A stretch of 53,287 nt of DNA from a virus. A program made the position numbers and the translations under genes. Positions 41,170 through 48,230 of this stretch are shown here, piece by piece (position 1 is the first letter of the stretch; each line of letters starts with the position of its first letter). The stretch lies in IMG/VR virus record IMGVR_UViG_3300005096_000121, positions 1 through 53,287 of that record. One strand, given 5' to 3'. The notes under the pieces are model-generated. The model searched no databases, was not told where the DNA came from, and saw nothing but the letters and a program-made list of their open reading frames with translations.

Positions 41170-41703
41170 ATGACATTCACTGAACTAACTACAGCAGAAG
41201 AACTGACACTAATCAGAGAATCAATTCTAAAACTTGAGAGTACATCTGAAAGCACATTCGTAATCGTGATGACTACTTTAGCGTTCTTATTCGTCATGTT
41301 CTTGTTGTTCGGATTGAGATGGATGACAAAGAAATCAGGTGAGTCACTTAGCCCACTATCGAAGCTTACACCAGAATCTTCATTGTTCGCCAACAAACAC
41401 AATGTGGCTGAGCATACGCATCCTCAGACTTATCAAGAATCCAGTAAAGATATTGAGACTATTCAAGCTGCTGTATGGGAACGTATGCGCAACACAGTCG
41501 TGGATAAGGTCGAGAATGACGGTACCAACTCAATTGACATGGCTTACGACTTAGCAGATCACTTTGCTGATCTACAAGACGAATCAGGAGTGATGCTCTC
41601 CATGGCGATATGCAAACACATCGTTCAACGAGAAGAGAAAGAGCTACTGGATCATGTCACTCACCACAAAGACCTAGAGAAAGGAATGGATAATTCCAAA
41701 TGA
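41170..41703 (+). CDS. Single-TM protein, 177 aa
   Basis: An N-terminal acidic helix, one membrane segment (VIVMTTLAFLFVMFLLFGLRW, about residues 35-55) and a long cytoplasmic-type soluble domain (about 120 residues, helical). It overlaps the next gene as ATGA. Function unknown; topology suggests a membrane-anchored regulator. Confidence 0.6.
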   Translation: MTFTELTTAEELTLIRESILKLESTSESTFVIVMTTLAFLFVMFLLFGLRWMTKKSGESLSPLSKLTPESSLFANKHNVAEHTHPQTYQESSKDIETIQAAVWERMRNTVVDKVENDGTNSIDMAYDLADHFADLQDESGVMLSMAICKHIVQREEKELLDHVTHHKDLEKGMDNSK

Positions 41704-41984
41704 GCACTACATATGAAGAACTTGAGGTTCTCAAAAAGAAAGCCGATTATCTATTTGAGGAATTGAGGTGTGCCCAAACAACTCTTGCCGAACTAGACTT
41801 AGCTTTAGACGATGAGCATACAAGATGTGTAGTACAGCATAAGCAGATTGATGTCTACAAATGTGATGTGGCAAAGGCTCGTGACTTAGCCAGTGAAGTT
41901 CTATCTACTCATAAAGCTGAATCAGCACCAATTACTGAGTTGATGGCAATCCTCGTAGACGAGATAAAGCAATTGAGGGGCTAG
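41700..41984 (+). CDS. Coiled-coil protein, 94 aa
   Basis: Leucine/alanine/glutamate-rich heptads through most of its length (EELEVLKKKADYLFEELRCA, TLAELDLALDDEHTRCVV). It overlaps the membrane protein gene, so the two may form a complex. No recognised family. Confidence 0.6.
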   Translation: MSTTYEELEVLKKKADYLFEELRCAQTTLAELDLALDDEHTRCVVQHKQIDVYKCDVAKARDLASEVLSTHKAESAPITELMAILVDEIKQLRG

Positions 41985-42156
41985 TATCGATTCTAGTCCC
42001 ATAGAGGCTCTCAGAACTCATTCTACTGTCCACAATGACTACTCAACCCTCAAATAGCTTAGAGGTCCTTAGAACGACTCCTACAGCCTCTGAACACTAC
42101 TGCTCTAAACGCTCCAGATTGACACTCTCTTGACTGTTATCCATTTTCCAGGTATC

Positions 42157-42188
42157 CAAGCAATGGAGTATATGTACTCCATTGCTTG
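42157..42188. other. Perfect 14-bp inverted repeat (hairpin or operator)
   Basis: CAAGCAATGGAGTA / TACTCCATTGCTTG with TATG between. No T run follows on either strand, so it is not a standard intrinsic terminator. It lies in a 240-base gap (41985-42224) just upstream of the gene at 42225, near a weak TTGACT/TATCCA pair. Confidence 0.75.
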
Positions 42189-42224
42189 AGATATAAACAC
42201 TTCGCAAAAGAAGGAATTCAAGTA

Positions 42225-42491
42225 ATGAGCTATCCACTAGGTCTAGACGAATACGACTCTTCCAAATTGTTAGACGAATTGGTCAGGAGGGATAACGCAG
42301 TAGTTTCTGGGAGATGCGATTATTGTAATTTTTCGCCCCTCACTTCACCCTGCAAGTTTCCGCATAGACATCGTCGATGCGTTGCTGAGATCAACAACGA
42401 AGACAATGGGGACAAAATGCTAGGGGATCAATACTCAGTCGAAGAGAGTGATCTTAATGGTTGTCCTGTAGAAGATAGTTTCAGTATGTGA
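42225..42491 (+). CDS. Zinc-finger-like small protein, 88 aa
   Basis: A Cys/His cluster CDYC, then CKFPHRHRRC (residues about 31-54) suggests one zinc-binding module; the rest is acidic. ATG 42225 follows AAGGA. The stop abuts the start of the next gene. No family recognised. Confidence 0.6.
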   Translation: MSYPLGLDEYDSSKLLDELVRRDNAVVSGRCDYCNFSPLTSPCKFPHRHRRCVAEINNEDNGDKMLGDQYSVEESDLNGCPVEDSFSM

Positions 42492-42860
42492 GTGATAGAA
42501 CTTTACACATTCATTCTTATGACAAATCCACCTATCGATCCTAATGACCCACAAATACATCCTCTGTGGCTTCTCGTCATCCTAGGACCTTTAGGGTCAT
42601 TAGCAGGCTGTGCTGCTCTTCTACGTACCGGAAAAGACTTAGACAAGAGATCATTCTTCTCTTCTATTCTTAACTCAGGTCTGATGGCAGTAGTCATCTG
42701 TGCTTTCATCTTCTACTACTACGGCACTTCCAATGTCTGGCTCCCCATAGCTCTCTCCATACTCTCAGGTCTAGGAGGAATTGATCTCATCAACTTCACT
42801 CTAGCTTTAGCTATGAAAGTGATGAAGACTCTAGTCGACTCCAAGACAGACCAACCCTAA
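42492..42860 (+). CDS. Holin candidate, three TM segments
   Basis: 122 residues from GTG 42492; ATG 42519 is an alternative that gives 113. Three hydrophobic helices (WLLVILGPLGSLAGCAALL, SGLMAVVICAFIFYYYG, PIALSILSGLGGIDLINFTL) with the short basic loop RTGKDLDKRSFF and a charged C-terminus resemble LydA-type class I/III holins. If correct it would control timing of lysis. No endolysin is next to it; the neighbour is a membrane PAS protein. Confidence 0.6.
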   Translation: MIELYTFILMTNPPIDPNDPQIHPLWLLVILGPLGSLAGCAALLRTGKDLDKRSFFSSILNSGLMAVVICAFIFYYYGTSNVWLPIALSILSGLGGIDLINFTLALAMKVMKTLVDSKTDQP

Positions 42861-42876
42861 AGGAACGATAACTACT

Positions 42877-43593
42877 ATGTGGAACCACATTCAAAAGATG
42901 AGTATGCACGGTGGTCATCCTTCTTGTGTCATCCCCACAAAGGAGGAGATGAACATCGCACGAAAGATAGCACTACCCACAGTCAATATATTACTCGTCA
43001 TAGTCACGGTAGTTGTCCTCAATGCTTTCTATAATCACAACGAGAAACTACGAAGTATCAATGCACTCTTGTCATTTCTAAAGGAGAGTGAAGTAGCTAT
43101 TCTCGTTACCGACACTGATCTCAATGTCACTGACTGCAATGATGCTGCTGCCAAACTCTTAGAAACTACAACCACCATTCTAAACAGAAGCAATGCTCAC
43201 AGATTGATCCCAGATCACCTAAAGGACAATCACGAGATAGCATTCCAAAAAGCACTCCAAGGACCTTCAGGCATTCTCAATGAAGTCAACTGCGAACTCA
43301 TCACATTCAGGGGGTCCAAAGTCCAAGTCTCCCTCATCATCGAGAAGATGGCTGTAAACCACAGAACACTTCTAGGAGTGAGAATCATAAGAAGGGACCA
43401 AATGAGAAGTATCGTAGTGAAGCACAAACCCCCAATAAAAAGTGAACTACTCCCTACTCCTCCATCCAATTCAGCTCTCCGTTGGTGCAAACAGTCTCCT
43501 AGTTGGGAACTAAAGCACGCTACCAAATCAAAAACTACTCCTAACTCTACAGAGCCTATTTGTACTTCTAGCTGCTCTCAGCACTGCAAATAA
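42877..43593 (+). CDS. Membrane-anchored PAS-domain protein
   Basis: 238 residues. One TM helix (ALPTVNILLVIVTVVVLNAF, about 35-54), a short signal helix, then a PAS fold: FLKESEVAILVTDTDLNVTDCNDAAAKLL (the 'iivtD.d.~i...N.aa..l' start), an EVNCELITFRGSKVQVSLII core and a GVRIIRRDQ end. No kinase, GGDEF or other output domain follows; the C-terminal 60 residues are low-complexity with several cysteines. A stand-alone sensor in a phage is unusual. Partners are unknown. Confidence 0.7.
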   Translation: MWNHIQKMSMHGGHPSCVIPTKEEMNIARKIALPTVNILLVIVTVVVLNAFYNHNEKLRSINALLSFLKESEVAILVTDTDLNVTDCNDAAAKLLETTTTILNRSNAHRLIPDHLKDNHEIAFQKALQGPSGILNEVNCELITFRGSKVQVSLIIEKMAVNHRTLLGVRIIRRDQMRSIVVKHKPPIKSELLPTPPSNSALRWCKQSPSWELKHATKSKTTPNSTEPICTSSCSQHCK

Positions 43594-43622
43594 AAATATA
43601 GGATTATTTCTTGTCAATCTAC

Positions 43623-43650
43623 TTGACATTCAATATCCAACTCTTATAGT
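43623..43650 (+). promoter_or_regulatory. Sigma70-type promoter
   Basis: TTGACA (43623-43628), 16-base spacer, TATAGT (43645-43650). It precedes a stem-loop leader and the helix-turn-helix gene at 43775. Confidence 0.8.
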
Positions 43651-43676
43651 AGAACTTGCCTTGGACCGGCTGGGAT

Positions 43677-43723
43677 GAGGAGGGAGGGAACCTCTCGATT
43701 GGCGTCGTGCGAACTCCCTCCTC
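43677..43723 (+). promoter_or_regulatory. Leader stem-loop (possible attenuator)
   Basis: GAGGAGGGAG pairs perfectly with CTCCCTCCTC over ten bases around a 27-base loop, followed by TTTCTTATTT. It starts about 25 bases after the -10 box, so transcripts from the promoter would fold it at once. Confidence 0.6.
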
Positions 43724-43774
43724 TTTCTTATTTCGGTACCATTCTCACAACACTCACTCAAAGGAATATCTACT

Positions 43775-44098
43775 ATGACGAAGCTAGCAAAGAAGAAGAC
43801 TTACGCACTGGCAAAGCACAAGAGTACCAAGACCAACTATCTCACAGTTGGAGAAGCTGCTGACCATTTCAAAGTCACGAAGATCACTGTCTATGGCTGG
43901 TGCAAATCACAACTACTGAAGGGCATCTATCAAGACAAAACCAATCACTGGTTCATCCCCTCTGATTCCATTCGTCCAGCACTTCCCGAATGGCACTTCT
44001 CCAACAAGAACAATCCCAAACCTACAAAGAAAAAGAAAGCTACCAAGAAGAAATCCAAGGTAGTCAAAGTCACAAGAAAGAAGAAATCCAAAGCTTGA
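43775..44098 (+). CDS. Excisionase/MerR-like helix-turn-helix protein (HTH_17)
   Basis: 107 residues. About residues 20-62 carry the HTH_17 signature: YLTVGEAADHFKVTKITVYG, WCKSQLLKG, then the wing NHWFIPSDSI. A Lys-rich C-terminal tail (residues 75-107) probably aids DNA contact. It may be a regulator for the dispersed motif or an architectural protein. With no integrase in the window it need not be an excisionase. AAGGA precedes the ATG. Confidence 0.75.
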   Translation: MTKLAKKKTYALAKHKSTKTNYLTVGEAADHFKVTKITVYGWCKSQLLKGIYQDKTNHWFIPSDSIRPALPEWHFSNKNNPKPTKKKKATKKKSKVVKVTRKKKSKA

Positions 44099-44116
44099 TT
44101 AAATTTCACCGTTCAG
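44097..44116 (+). repeat. Dispersed 20-bp motif, copy 8
   Basis: GATTAAATTTCACCGTTCAG. The motif overlaps the stop (TGA) of the helix-turn-helix gene. Confidence 0.8.
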
Positions 44117-44169
44117 ACCTCAGTGTAATATAGCTTGCTTTCTGCAATACAATGGATTAGTATTCTTTC

Positions 44170-45045
44170 ATGGCTAAACGGAAAAACAACAAGAGAAAAG
44201 CATTCAGTCAGAGGTCTCATAAACCAAAGATCAATGATGCGAATACTTCCTCTGATTCCAATCCTCTTGATTCTCCCAACATGGAAGACTTCGAACAGGA
44301 ATCGGAGGGATTACCTGAACAGCCAGCATCTCTCACTACTGCTCCCATATGGAACAACACAGGACTACCCCAGTACACGCTCCTAGAAGTTCCAGAGCGA
44401 GTAGACTTTCCTCCTATCCCCAATATATCCAGGCCTTGTTTCCTGATCCAAATAGCAACGGACAATCCAGACGTGTACAAGAAGATGATCTCTCTCATAC
44501 GCCATGGCGTCTACGGACACGTCGCAGCAGAAGTCATAGGAATCAATCAAGGCACCTTCTACGGATGGGCTAAGAGAGCCCGACAGGAACTCTCACAAGA
44601 CCCTCCTCTCGATAGCTTCTACACCCGCTTCTATAACGACGTTCGCAGAGCAGTCTCAATTAAGCGATCTGAGCTAGAAATGGACGTAGCAATATCTGAT
44701 CCTAAGAAGTGGCTCAGCAACGGACCAGGACGCATCTTTGGCAATAGCTGGGCAGATGCACCAACTCAATCTCAACAGCAACAAGCACTCCAAGACCAGA
44801 GTCAAGGAGACCCCCTCCTAGCTCTCGATAACGAACCTCATCCCTCCCATTCTTCCTCAGGAAATGGCTCCGATAATGATGACTCTAATACTCCTAAGTT
44901 TGCTGCGATTGAGATTGATGAGGGCACGAGCAAAGACGCATTAGGAATACTCCATCAAGAAGGAATTATTGAGGTACCTCGATCTTACAAAGCTCAGGTC
45001 AATAAGCAGAACCGAACTGATGATGATGTGGAGGAGGAAGAATAA
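44170..45045 (+). CDS. Candidate terminase small subunit
   Basis: 291 residues. Residues about 113-140 form a helix-turn-helix GVYGHVAAEVIGINQGTFYG-WAKRA. Next, FYNDVRRAVSIKRSELEMDV and DPKKWLSNGPGRIFGNSWA give the 'A.a......dpkaWL..gp.r..~~.W' ending seen in TerS-like and packaging helix-turn-helix proteins. N-terminal 90 residues are disordered and basic; the C-terminus is glutamine- and acid-rich. It would recognise the packaging site for TerL. The location far from terL is a caution. Confidence 0.6.
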   Translation: MAKRKNNKRKAFSQRSHKPKINDANTSSDSNPLDSPNMEDFEQESEGLPEQPASLTTAPIWNNTGLPQYTLLEVPERVDFPPIPNISRPCFLIQIATDNPDVYKKMISLIRHGVYGHVAAEVIGINQGTFYGWAKRARQELSQDPPLDSFYTRFYNDVRRAVSIKRSELEMDVAISDPKKWLSNGPGRIFGNSWADAPTQSQQQQALQDQSQGDPLLALDNEPHPSHSSSGNGSDNDDSNTPKFAAIEIDEGTSKDALGILHQEGIIEVPRSYKAQVNKQNRTDDDVEEEE

Positions 45046-45131
45046 TGACAGTAACAAGTTGGGCTCTTACAGTCTCTATCATTGTTTTACTAATCGATTG
45101 TTTTAATTCTATAACTAACAAGGAAATCTAA
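45045..45131 (+). CDS. 28-residue single-TM micropeptide
   Basis: ATG overlaps the preceding stop (TAATG) and a GGAGGA-rich stretch lies upstream. After six polar residues it is one hydrophobic helix (LTVSIIVLLIDCF). Two bases separate it from the next gene. Unknown. Confidence 0.4.
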   Translation: MTVTSWALTVSIIVLLIDCFNSITNKEI

Positions 45132-45133
45132 TC

Positions 45134-45742
45134 ATGGCAAAGAAGAAACGACAAGCAAGTCAAGGTCACCCATCCAAAGCTGATCTAAAGAAGAAGGATA
45201 CTCAGATCACTGACTTAGAGTCTCGCCTCTCAGCAGCAAAAGAACTGATCTCCACATTGAAGACACAATCAGAGTCTTCGACAAATTCGCCAGACGAATC
45301 ACATGTACAAGCACTCCTAGGAAAGCAGAAAGAGAAGTTACAAGAAGCACAGGAGAAGATCACTCACCTTACACAACAGCTAGAGGATGACAAAGGAATA
45401 GCTGACAATCCTAATGAAGAGATCATCAGTCTCAAACGTCAGATTGTTCAATACAAAGCAACTAATCAACACTTAGCAAGTTTAGCAGCCAACCAAGGTT
45501 TGGCTTCTTCAAAAACCCCAGTTCCTTCAGTGTTCCAAGACCGCAGTATGCCGAAGACTCAATTAAGTGCCGAGCTTCTTACCGCCTGTATTGCTCATGC
45601 CTCTATTGGAACCAATCAAAAGAGGTTCAAGCAACAAGCAGTAGTCTTAGTGGACAATGCGATTACTTTAGCTGAAGAGATTGCAAGCAGAGTTTCTAAT
45701 CGCACCCACAGTTACATTAAAATCCCACCTAGCGACAAGTAA
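45134..45742 (+). CDS. Coiled-coil protein, 202 aa
   Basis: A lysine-rich start, then long heptads (residues about 18-115: DTQITDLESRLSAAKELIS and KQKEKLQEAQEKITHLTQQL), then a globular helical C-terminal domain (LLTACIAHASIGTNQKRFKQ). A scaffold or structural role is possible. It is downstream of the candidate TerS and followed by a terminator. Confidence 0.6.
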   Translation: MAKKKRQASQGHPSKADLKKKDTQITDLESRLSAAKELISTLKTQSESSTNSPDESHVQALLGKQKEKLQEAQEKITHLTQQLEDDKGIADNPNEEIISLKRQIVQYKATNQHLASLAANQGLASSKTPVPSVFQDRSMPKTQLSAELLTACIAHASIGTNQKRFKQQAVVLVDNAITLAEEIASRVSNRTHSYIKIPPSDK

Positions 45743-45763
45743 TCAGATCTGTAACGATGCAAC

Positions 45764-45822
45764 GAACACAGCAGTGAAGAATAGTCGAGTCGAAGCGATC
45801 GACAGCTGCTGTGCTCTTTTTT
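45764..45822 (+). terminator. Intrinsic terminator with branched stem
   Basis: GAACACAGCAG pairs with CTGCTGTGCTC (10 of 11) and TTTTTT follows. An inner GTCG/CGAC hairpin lies within the loop, so the RNA would be branched. Confidence 0.75.
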
Positions 45823-45838
45823 CTTCTAGGAGAAGGCA

Positions 45839-46018
45839 ATGAGTAATTGTGATCCCCCAACTGAACATGAGTTGAATGACGACCCTACAGAGAACTATGA
45901 CTGGGAGCCATTGTGGATTGCCCCAGGTGTTATTGCATTCATGTTTATCACACCACTAATTGTTCTCGGATTTTGTCGTTGGTTGCTGTTCCTAGAATCG
46001 TGGATGGGTTTTGCCTAG
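45839..46018 (+). CDS. 59-residue single-TM protein
   Basis: AGGAGA precedes the ATG. An acidic 28-residue N-terminus is followed by a hydrophobic helix (IAPGVIAFMFITPLIVLGF) and a second aromatic, hydrophobic stretch. Probably inner-membrane. Unknown. Confidence 0.5.
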   Translation: MSNCDPPTEHELNDDPTENYDWEPLWIAPGVIAFMFITPLIVLGFCRWLLFLESWMGFA

Positions 46019-46024
46019 CAGACA

Positions 46025-46396
46025 ATGAATGACCACCTCATACTCTACACGCTTCTCTACTCCGATAGATATGAAGTAAACTTAGATGAAGGAACAATCC
46101 TCTCTAAGAAGACTGGAGAGAATCTAAAGTTTGAGTATGCTCCAGTCTCTATTGATCCTCTAAGAAAACATCCAAGTGTTAGGATCAAGATCAATGGGAG
46201 TCGCAAGAAGGTAACTGTTTGTAGACTGATATGGATGGCGAGTCGCAGAGACATAGTTCCTGTAGACTTCGAGATACATCACATTGATTGTGATCCCTAC
46301 AACAATAATTACAAGAATCTAATAGCTCTCTACAAAGATGACCACGGAATGATTCATCTACTTCTACCTGCGGACAAGTCTAAGGCACCTTTCTAA
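46025..46396 (+). CDS. HNH endonuclease
   Basis: 123 residues. The His-Me finger is in the second half: FEIHHIDCDPYNNNYKNLIAL (HH, Asp, NN..NL) then DDHGMIH. The first half is beta-rich with RLIWMASRRD. Small phage HNH enzymes act as homing nucleases or help terminase; context does not decide, and no intron is seen. Confidence 0.8.
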   Translation: MNDHLILYTLLYSDRYEVNLDEGTILSKKTGENLKFEYAPVSIDPLRKHPSVRIKINGSRKKVTVCRLIWMASRRDIVPVDFEIHHIDCDPYNNNYKNLIALYKDDHGMIHLLLPADKSKAPF

Positions 46397-46400
46397 ACGC

Positions 46401-46420
46401 GATTAAATTTCACGCTTCAG
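46401..46420 (+). repeat. Dispersed 20-bp motif, copy 9
   Basis: GATTAAATTTCACGCTTCAG, four bases after the HNH stop, at the start of the gene-free stretch 46397-46964. Confidence 0.8.
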
Positions 46421-46447
46421 ACTCTATACTACCCCCCTAATAATCAG

Positions 46448-46607
46448 TCGGTTAAACAATCTCCACTCATATTCTGTGAGACCCAATTTAGAAATGGGTT
46501 AAATACTCCTTTAATCCAATTCGACAAAGTACATTTAGAAATCGGTTAAAAACAAATCGGTTAAATGTTTTTGAGTCGGATTTAGAAATGCCGGATTTAG
46601 AAATCGG
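46448..46607 (+). repeat. Iteron-like direct repeats
   Basis: Consensus ATTTAGAAATCGGTTAAA. Full copies at 46486-46504 and 46533-46550; half copies TCGGTTAAA at 46448-46456 and 46556-46564, and ATTTAGAAAT at 46580 and 46595. Same orientation throughout. A C5/G-run hairpin (CCCCC...GGGGG near 46621-46642) and a CATCGGGA/TCCCGATG pair follow. The layout resembles a replication origin or a repressor-binding array. Confidence 0.7.
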
Positions 46608-46877
46608 GGTGTTTTGGGTACCCCCTCTGTGGGGGGGGGGGGTGAAAATCACGATCCCACATCGGGACAAAATAAAATCTCACAATGATACAGTTTCCCG
46701 ATGCGGAACAAAATCCAGCCATCCCATAACGATTCTCTCTGCCCAATTCTTAGGCACTCTCTCCCCCTCTCTTGCTTTGCTTAATTGCCCCACCAAGTAA
46801 CGCAATTCCAACCTTCAAATTCTCGCACAGTATAGTAGTCAAAAAATTATCCCAATCTATTTATACTTTTTTTCGAT

Positions 46878-46922
46878 CTACCTATAGTTTTCTCTTGACA
46901 CCACAAAAACTATAGGTAGAAT
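46878..46922 (+). promoter_or_regulatory. Sigma70-type promoter inside a perfect 14-bp inverted repeat
   Basis: TTGACA (46895-46900), 16-base spacer, TAGAAT (46917-46922). CTACCTATAGTTTT (46878-46891) and its exact complement (46906-46919) flank the -35 box with a 14-base spacer, and the right arm reaches into the -10 box, so a bound repressor would block RNA polymerase. The same motif occurs twice at the left end (79-92 and 138-151). Confidence 0.8.
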
Positions 46923-46964
46923 GAGGGCAGACAATCACGACACCACACAACACAGGGCTAAAAA

Positions 46965-47201
46965 ATGAAGACCATTACACAAGAGCAATACCAAGTATTT
47001 GCGGAGCAGAGAAAACTCAGCAAGAAAATTAACAAACTCAATGGCAAGAAAAAACTATTGAAAGAGGAGCTACTGAAAATCTTCGGAAGATCAAAGCACC
47101 TTCAAACTTCTCACGGCACTATCCTTTCAATTGCGACAATCTCAATAGAGCCGACAGAAATTCCTAAAGCTTACACCTACGAAACCGTCAAGGAAATTTG
47201 A
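46965..47201 (+). CDS. Small basic protein under the 46.9-kb operator
   Basis: 78 residues. The N-terminal half is a lysine-rich helix (KLSKKINKLNGKKKLLKEEL) and the C-terminal half is beta-like (HGTILSIATISIEP). No classical helix-turn-helix. As the first gene after an operator-promoter it may be an early regulator or nucleic-acid-binding protein, but this is inference. Confidence 0.6.
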   Translation: MKTITQEQYQVFAEQRKLSKKINKLNGKKKLLKEELLKIFGRSKHLQTSHGTILSIATISIEPTEIPKAYTYETVKEI

Positions 47202-47260
47202 CTAGAGAAATCACCCTCTCAGTGTTTTAACCCCATCCTCTCTACACAAGGACTAAAACC

Positions 47261-48169
47261 ATGACCGCCACAATCAACCAAGATTCCATCCGCGAAACGC
47301 TCAACAAAGCCTACCCGTTCTCCGTCGATAAATTCCCGCTCTTTGGCCCAGAGTATGCCAAGACTTCCCATTATGGCCTATTCCGTGATGACACCGCTCA
47401 ATGTATAGGAAGTGCTGTAGGTAAGGGCTACCAACCTCACACATTGGACGATATTGCGACTCTAGCTGAGGCTGCTATGCAAGGCTTCTTAGCCGACAAT
47501 TATGGTGACGATGGTGCCAAACTCAATTGCCACTGGGCAAAGGGCCACCACGTAACTATCAGCCCAAGCGACAGCCATCGCCAATCGATCTTCGGCACAA
47601 AAGACAACATATTTCCCCGCTTCATTGTTCACGCCGGATATGGGGGCAAAGCCTTCTCAGCTTCCTTAGGCCTCTACCGCGATTGCTGCACTAATCTAGC
47701 AGAGCTAACCCCGGCAGGTGAGAGCGTATCAATCAAGATCCGCCATACTCACAGTCTTCGACCACGCCTTGAAGACCTAGTATCGTCGTTCCGGAATCTC
47801 GCATCAAAGTGGACAAGCATAGTCGTGACCGCCAGACAACTAGAGGCGACCGAAATTGATTTGCAAGATTTTATTCGGGAAGTCTATCCGCAAAGCTTGA
47901 CAAATACTCATCGGGCTAACACGATGCAGCATAATCGAGCCTATCGAATCGTTCAACGCATTATGAGTGAGCGGCTCAAAACAGGTAGGGACAATCCTAA
48001 CAACCTAAAAACAGCAACCGCGTGGGAAGCTTATAATGGTGTCCAAGGCTACGTACAGCATACGTCAACACGTAGGGGCAGACCAACCCACCACGATAGA
48101 GCTATCCTCGCCCTAGGTGACACAAACGTGAAACGAGCTATGCAGCACGCCCTAGCTTTATCCCAATGA
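47261..48169 (+). CDS. DUF932 family protein
   Basis: 302 residues. The pattern SHYGLFRDDTAQCIGSAVGKGYQP (N-terminal 'a.yRdD.~~~lg.v~~~Y.~v'), then PRFIVHAGYGGKAFSASLGLYRDCCTNL and IKIRHTHSLRPRLEDL matches DUF932, a widespread phage and plasmid early protein family of unknown function (sometimes linked to replication or restriction evasion). G+C-richer codon use than its neighbours. Confidence 0.8.
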   Translation: MTATINQDSIRETLNKAYPFSVDKFPLFGPEYAKTSHYGLFRDDTAQCIGSAVGKGYQPHTLDDIATLAEAAMQGFLADNYGDDGAKLNCHWAKGHHVTISPSDSHRQSIFGTKDNIFPRFIVHAGYGGKAFSASLGLYRDCCTNLAELTPAGESVSIKIRHTHSLRPRLEDLVSSFRNLASKWTSIVVTARQLEATEIDLQDFIREVYPQSLTNTHRANTMQHNRAYRIVQRIMSERLKTGRDNPNNLKTATAWEAYNGVQGYVQHTSTRRGRPTHHDRAILALGDTNVKRAMQHALALSQ

Positions 48170-48230
48170 TCTACAGCTAGTGTAAATCCGTTGCAAGGTA
48201 ATTACCCCCCAACCATCAAAGGATAATCCA

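Noticed and set aside
42119-42158. Promoter (TTGACA or TTGACT) before the hairpin at 42157
   Set aside because: No good -10 box at 16-18 bases from either -35-like sequence; too weak to list as a promoter.
43775-44098. Lysogeny module suggested by an excisionase-like protein
   Set aside because: No integrase, attachment site or lysogeny repressor was found, so the protein is treated as a general DNA-binding protein.
46448-46607. Possible CRISPR array
   Set aside because: Repeats are short, irregularly spaced and imperfect, and no cas genes are present. Iterons are a better explanation.
46588-46800. 70-codon frame beginning inside the iteron array
   Set aside because: It crosses repeats and a G-run hairpin, lacks a ribosome site and has no domain-like sequence.
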